Shown here piece after piece: positions 14,171 through 16,831 of a DNA stretch of 16,831 nt. The position numbers were made by a program, and so were the translations under genes. Origin of the DNA: Nitrospinaceae bacterium (GTDB taxonomy: Bacteria > Nitrospinota > Nitrospinia > Nitrospinales > VA-1); contig JAESTE010000128.1 of NCBI GenBank assembly GCA_016763735.1, positions 1 through 16,831 of the forward strand, read 5' to 3'. Position 1 is the stretch's first letter, and each line of letters opens with the position of its first letter. The notes beneath the pieces were generated by a model. It worked only from the letters and a program-made list of their open reading frames with translations. It had not been told where the DNA came from and did not search any database.

Positions 14171-14833
14171 CTATTTTTTTTCTGGGTCATCGGGGGCCGC
14201 CAGAGCTTCCTCGAGTTGCTCGATAAACTTTTCTTCACTAGCTGCCTGCGCGTTGAGACGGCTAGAAAGTTTGTTGACCCGCGGACGAGTGTTTAGGCTG
14301 GTTAAAGCTCCATACGTTGCAACTTCTTCGTCGGCTTCAATAGCTTTTTTCAAAAAAATGGTTATTTCTTTAAATAGAGGTCGTTCAGAAACAGAAACCT
14401 GTTCAACCAACGCCTGCTTCTGAGGAATCGTAGCTACTACCGTCCTCTTAAGTGTTTTCCATTTTCGAATACCATTATTCCTGTATCCAGGAGGTATCTT
14501 ATAAATTTCATCATAACGCGGAATATCTTTCTTAAAGAAAGCAATGACAGCTTCCGCCGCTGATTTTTCAGCTGCTGTCAGCCCTTCATCTTTTTTGGAC
14601 TCTTCGTTTTCTGTATCTTCTTCGTTTTCTGGGGCCACTCCGTTTTTTTTCAGAGCGGACTTCTCTTCGGGTTTTATCGGACTTTTTGATTTCTGTATAG
14701 TGGGAGGGAGTTTTCTCTTAAAATGTTCTTTTCTAAATACTTCAGGTACACGGTTGGGGTCGTCTGTAAAATGGGTTTTCCCGGTTTCATCTTTCCATTT
14801 ATAAACTGCCGCCTCACAACCATCGCCGGACAA
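14171..14833 (-). CDS. DUF4124-domain protein, N-terminus displaced by a frameshift
   Basis: A 220-residue frame that opens with a TTG and almost at once shows AVYKWKDETGKTHFTDDPNRVP, the DUF4124 signature also seen in the protein at 8554. After it come a Lys/Glu-rich linker (about 40-90) and a helical, charged C-terminal half not shared with that paralogue. As read, it has no signal peptide, although this family is normally exported. A clear signal peptide lies immediately upstream in another frame (see 14818-14889). The gene is therefore either frameshifted in nature, misread by one base, or rescued by ribosomal shifting. It starts close behind aroB, so it probably shares that transcript. 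Function unknown. Confidence 0.7.
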   Translation of the reverse strand: MSGDGCEAAVYKWKDETGKTHFTDDPNRVPEVFRKEHFKRKLPPTIQKSKSPIKPEEKSALKKNGVAPENEEDTENEESKKDEGLTAAEKSAAEAVIAFFKKDIPRYDEIYKIPPGYRNNGIRKWKTLKRTVVATIPQKQALVEQVSVSERPLFKEITIFLKKAIEADEEVATYGALTSLNTRPRVNKLSSRLNAQAASEEKFIEQLEEALAAPDDPEKK

Positions 14834-14889
14834 GTGTAAAGAATCGCCCCAAAAATAAGAAAGATGATTTTGTGAAGCACTCGGTTCAT
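14818..14889 (-). other. Out-of-frame signal-peptide segment of the DUF4124 gene
   Basis: ATG 14889 opens MNRVLHKIIFLIFGAILYTCPAMV, a convincing secretion signal (basic N-region, hydrophobic core, small residues before a cleavage site). The DUF4124 motif lies just downstream in the frame reached by a -1 shift, so one extra base between about 14833 and 14818 would join them. ATG 14889 is 12 bases after the aroB stop, a natural operon position. Confidence 0.65.
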
Positions 14890-14901
14890 GGGTGGGTGTG
14901 A

Positions 14902-15984
14902 TTAAACTTTTGATTGCAACATTTTTAAGATATCCGCTTCCGGCATGTTTTCGACAATTTCGACGCTTCCTATCTCTTTAACCAGGATAAATTTGATTTT
15001 ATGGTTCATGGTTTTTTTATCATGGTAAAGGCATTCAATTACCGCCTGCGAATCCAAGTCGGGCCACTGGGTGGGCAAACCGCATTTTTTTATCAGTTCA
15101 CACAACCTTTTTGGAACCTCATCCTTACATTTTCCAAGTTGCCAAGATAATTTCGCCGCATGAACCATTCCAATTGCCACAGCTTCTCCATGGATGAACT
15201 GTGAATAACCCGTCAACGCTTCGATAGCATGTCCCAGTGTATGACCAAAATTTAAAATCATTCTGTAATGGCTTTCGCGCTCGTCTTTCTCTACTACTTT
15301 GGCCTTGATCGCACATGAAGTTTTAATAATATGGGAGAGACATTCATTGTCCAGCCGCAGAATTTTTTCTGCATTATTTTCCAGATAATCGAAAAGGCTG
15401 GCATCGGAAATGACACCATATTTAATGACCTCAGCAAGACCGGCACGAAACTCGTTTTGCGGAAGGGTTTGTAACGTCTCCAAATCGGCAACCACCAAGC
15501 GAGGTTGGTAAAATGCGCCGATCATGTTTTTCCCCTTGGGATGGTTGACAGCCGTTTTGCCACCGACACTGCTATCTACCTGGGAAAGTAATGCGGTCGG
15601 CACCTGAACAAATGGAATGCCGCGCTGATAAGTGGCTGCCACAAACCCGGTCAGATCGCCGATGACACCACCGCCCAATGCAATCAGAACAGACTTTCGG
15701 TCGCAATTGAAATCCAATAGCCGATCATAAATAATTTCCGCCTGATGTAAGGATTTCGAAGTTTCACCTTCCGGCACCTCAATGATATCTGTGGTCCAGC
15801 CTTGCTTTTTGAATCCAGCTAAGACCTTATCGCCATAAAGCCGAAGAAGGGAAGGGTGAGTGACTAAGATAATACGACTAGGCTGAAGAACCTGAGAAAG
15901 GAGTTCCCCCACACGGTCAAGAAGCCCCGAGCCAAGGAGAATATCGTAGCTTCTTTCGCCCAGGTCAATGTTTAAACGTTGCAT
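14902..15984 (-). CDS. aroB: 3-dehydroquinate synthase AroB
   Basis: Converts the seven-carbon phosphate DAHP to 3-dehydroquinate, the second step of the shikimate pathway, using NAD and a divalent metal in the cytoplasm. The 360 residues match the usual length. The NAD-binding loop is ALGGGVIGDLTGFVAATY (102-119). The block PTALLSQVDSSVGGKTAVN (129-147) carries substrate contacts. Metal ligands are E185 (GLAEVIKYG), H248 (NFGHTLGH) and H265 (IHGEAVAIGM). ATG 15984 gives the expected N-terminus but has no strong Shine-Dalgarno. Linkage behind pilQ is a recurrent arrangement in pilus-bearing bacteria. Identity is firm. Confidence 0.98.
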   Translation of the reverse strand: MQRLNIDLGERSYDILLGSGLLDRVGELLSQVLQPSRIILVTHPSLLRLYGDKVLAGFKKQGWTTDIIEVPEGETSKSLHQAEIIYDRLLDFNCDRKSVLIALGGGVIGDLTGFVAATYQRGIPFVQVPTALLSQVDSSVGGKTAVNHPKGKNMIGAFYQPRLVVADLETLQTLPQNEFRAGLAEVIKYGVISDASLFDYLENNAEKILRLDNECLSHIIKTSCAIKAKVVEKDERESHYRMILNFGHTLGHAIEALTGYSQFIHGEAVAIGMVHAAKLSWQLGKCKDEVPKRLCELIKKCGLPTQWPDLDSQAVIECLYHDKKTMNHKIKFILVKEIGSVEIVENMPEADILKMLQSKV

Positions 15985-16007
15985 AGAAAGGAGACTTTAT
16001 TTTGAGG

Positions 16008-16037
16008 ATTATGATTTGTATGTGGATTGGAAGTGAA
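16008..16037 (-). promoter_or_regulatory. Possible sigma-70-type promoter of aroB
   Basis: The minus strand has TTCACT (16037-16032, four of six) and CATAAT (16013-16008, five of six) separated by 18 bases, with a start expected near 16001 and a short leader to the aroB ATG at 15984. It would let aroB be expressed apart from pilQ. Confidence 0.35.
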
Positions 16038-16042
16038 CTCAC

Positions 16043-16148
16043 AATCCAACCCTCCCCTAACCCCTCCCTATGAAGGGAGGGGGAATAAAACGTTCCTCCC
16101 CGTCACCCAACGGGTGCTTATGAGGGGAGGCCAGGTGGGGTGTGGATT
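16043..16148. repeat. Hairpin-rich 106-bp repeat with imperfect terminal inverted repeats (MITE- or REP-like)
   Basis: The ends are AATCCA (16043-16048) and TGGATT (16143-16148), which extend as imperfect C-rich and G-rich inverted repeats. Inside are a perfect 9-bp stem, CCCCTCCCT/AGGGAGGGG, with an ATGA loop (16061-16082), and a second stem, CCTCCCC/GGGGAGG (16095-16130), that encloses a smaller one, CACCC/GGGTG (16104-16116). The fold is cloverleaf-like. Composition differs sharply from the flanks. Similar C/G-rich hairpin elements are dispersed in many bacterial genomes. No coding capacity was seen. Confidence 0.65.
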
Positions 16149-16201
16149 TTAAAACTCTATTTTAGTTTACAAAGCTCTCCTTCAACAGCAAGAAACTCAA
16201 C

Positions 16202-16831
16202 CTATTCATTCATACAATATGCAGAGTAATTGTAACCATTATCAACAATGGTTGGAGTCACAAAAACAAGAAGCTCGGTAATCACATCGGATTCATTGAA
16301 ACTTTTAAATAAGTTTCCTAGAATTGGGATCTTGGAGAAAAATGGAACGGCCTTTTTATTTTCGACTACTGTGCTCTGATAGATGCCCCCGAGAACAGTG
16401 GTATCTCCACTTCCTACCAAAACTTCAGTATGGGTTTCCTGAGTTGTGATAGTCGGAGTATTGTTAATAAAAGTACCCGTCAAGTCAGCGGCGTTTTTGG
16501 TTGCATCAATGACCATATAAACTTTTCCATCGAAAGTCACATGTGGCAAAACCCTCAAACTGAGTTCGGCATCGATGAATTCAACAGTAGTCCCGTCTGT
16601 AGATGTCGTCTGGTAAGGAATTCTGCGACCACTTGTTATCCTCGCCTCTTTATTGTCGGAAGTGGTTACCCTCGGGCTGGAAAGTATGCGACCTTTACCC
16701 TGAGTCTCAAGAGCTTCCAATTGAATCGCCAGTGAAACCCCTTTGGCAATGCTTCCCAGTGTCAACCCAAAACCGGCCACGTTTCCTGCTCCTGTAGCAC
16801 CAATGGCTGATTGTTGTGCCAAATCAACTAA
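16202..16831 (-). CDS. pilQ: Type IV pilus secretin PilQ, C-terminal part
   Basis: The gene's 5' part lies beyond the window; 209 residues are visible and the frame stays open at base 16831. It forms the outer-membrane ring through which the pilus passes. The secretin core is clear: LEALETQGKGRILSSPRVTTSDNKEARI, then GRRIPYQTTS, and near the end VPFFSKIPILGNLFKS followed by ITELLVFVTPTIV. A serine- and glycine-rich region near AQQSAIGATGAGNVAGFG is also typical. Because aroB and minor-pilin genes follow, this is PilQ rather than GspD; GspD or another secretin remains a minor alternative. Confidence 0.92.
   Translation of the reverse strand, partial: LVDLAQQSAIGATGAGNVAGFGLTLGSIAKGVSLAIQLEALETQGKGRILSSPRVTTSDNKEARITSGRRIPYQTTSTDGTTVEFIDAELSLRVLPHVTFDGKVYMVIDATKNAADLTGTFINNTPTITTQETHTEVLVGSGDTTVLGGIYQSTVVENKKAVPFFSKIPILGNLFKSFNESDVITELLVFVTPTIVDNGYNYSAYCMNE

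Larger units (their letters stand above)
15985..16201. other. Spacer between pilQ and aroB
   Basis: 217 bases with no coding sequence. About half is the hairpin-rich repeat at 16043-16148. The rest is AT-rich and holds a possible aroB promoter. No clear T-tailed terminator follows pilQ. Confidence 0.6.

Noticed and set aside
14544..14804. Plus-strand open frame of 86 codons, Ser/Phe-rich
   Set aside because: It is the reverse complement of the Lys/Glu-rich part of the DUF4124 gene; such runs arise from low-complexity coding sequence.
1..16831. tRNA, rRNA, transposase, integrase, phage or toxin-antitoxin genes
   Set aside because: None was recognised on reading both strands; all long frames are explained by the genes listed.

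Overview
The window reads as chromosome from a Gram-negative, type IV-piliated bacterium. The Gram-negative evidence is an outer-membrane secretin (PilQ-type), a LapA-domain inner-membrane protein and several exported proteins. The gene mix (nadD-rsfS-DksA-like, a LapA-TPR protein, pilQ-aroB, long minor pilins) would suit Nitrospinota or a deltaproteobacterial relative. That placement is inference only: there is no rRNA gene here and no search was run. No phage, plasmid, transposase or CRISPR signal was seen.

Layout. Positions 1-2640 (+ strand) hold a housekeeping cluster: nadD (5' end cut by the window), rsfS, a DksA/TraR-type zinc-finger regulator and a membrane-anchored LapA-TPR protein. 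A convergent spacer with hairpins and a 30-bp tandem duplication follows. Everything from 2817 to the end is on the minus strand. Read in the direction of transcription (right to left), it runs: 3' part of pilQ; a spacer holding a hairpin-rich ~106-bp repeat; aroB; a DUF4124 gene with a displaced N-terminus; a 300-bp regulatory spacer with a sigma-54-like promoter; a first minor-pilin set (FimT-, PilV-, PilX- and PilW-like); a second DUF4124 gene; a second minor-pilin set (PilV-, PilW- and PilX-like); a YycJ/WalJ-type metallo-beta-lactamase; an ADP-ribosylglycohydrolase-family protein that lacks its metal ligands; and an exported protein with two BamE-like repeats.

How the genes fit together. 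PilQ is the pore for pilus extrusion. The seven prepilin-like proteins would form the priming complex or tip of the pilus. ATGA overlaps and short gaps show that each set is co-transcribed. The most distinctive gene is the PilW-like protein at 9166-10893. It continues past the pilin domain into an invasin-type Ig domain and a concanavalin-like jelly-roll domain, and its pilin part carries EF-hand-like loops. This looks like a calcium-dependent tip adhesin built onto a minor pilin. No pilY1 is present in the window. Two DUF4124 proteins bracket the first set. Two genes look damaged or use unusual starts: the second DUF4124 gene (signal peptide in another frame) and the metallo-beta-lactamase (conserved N-terminus with no ATG, GTG or TTG).
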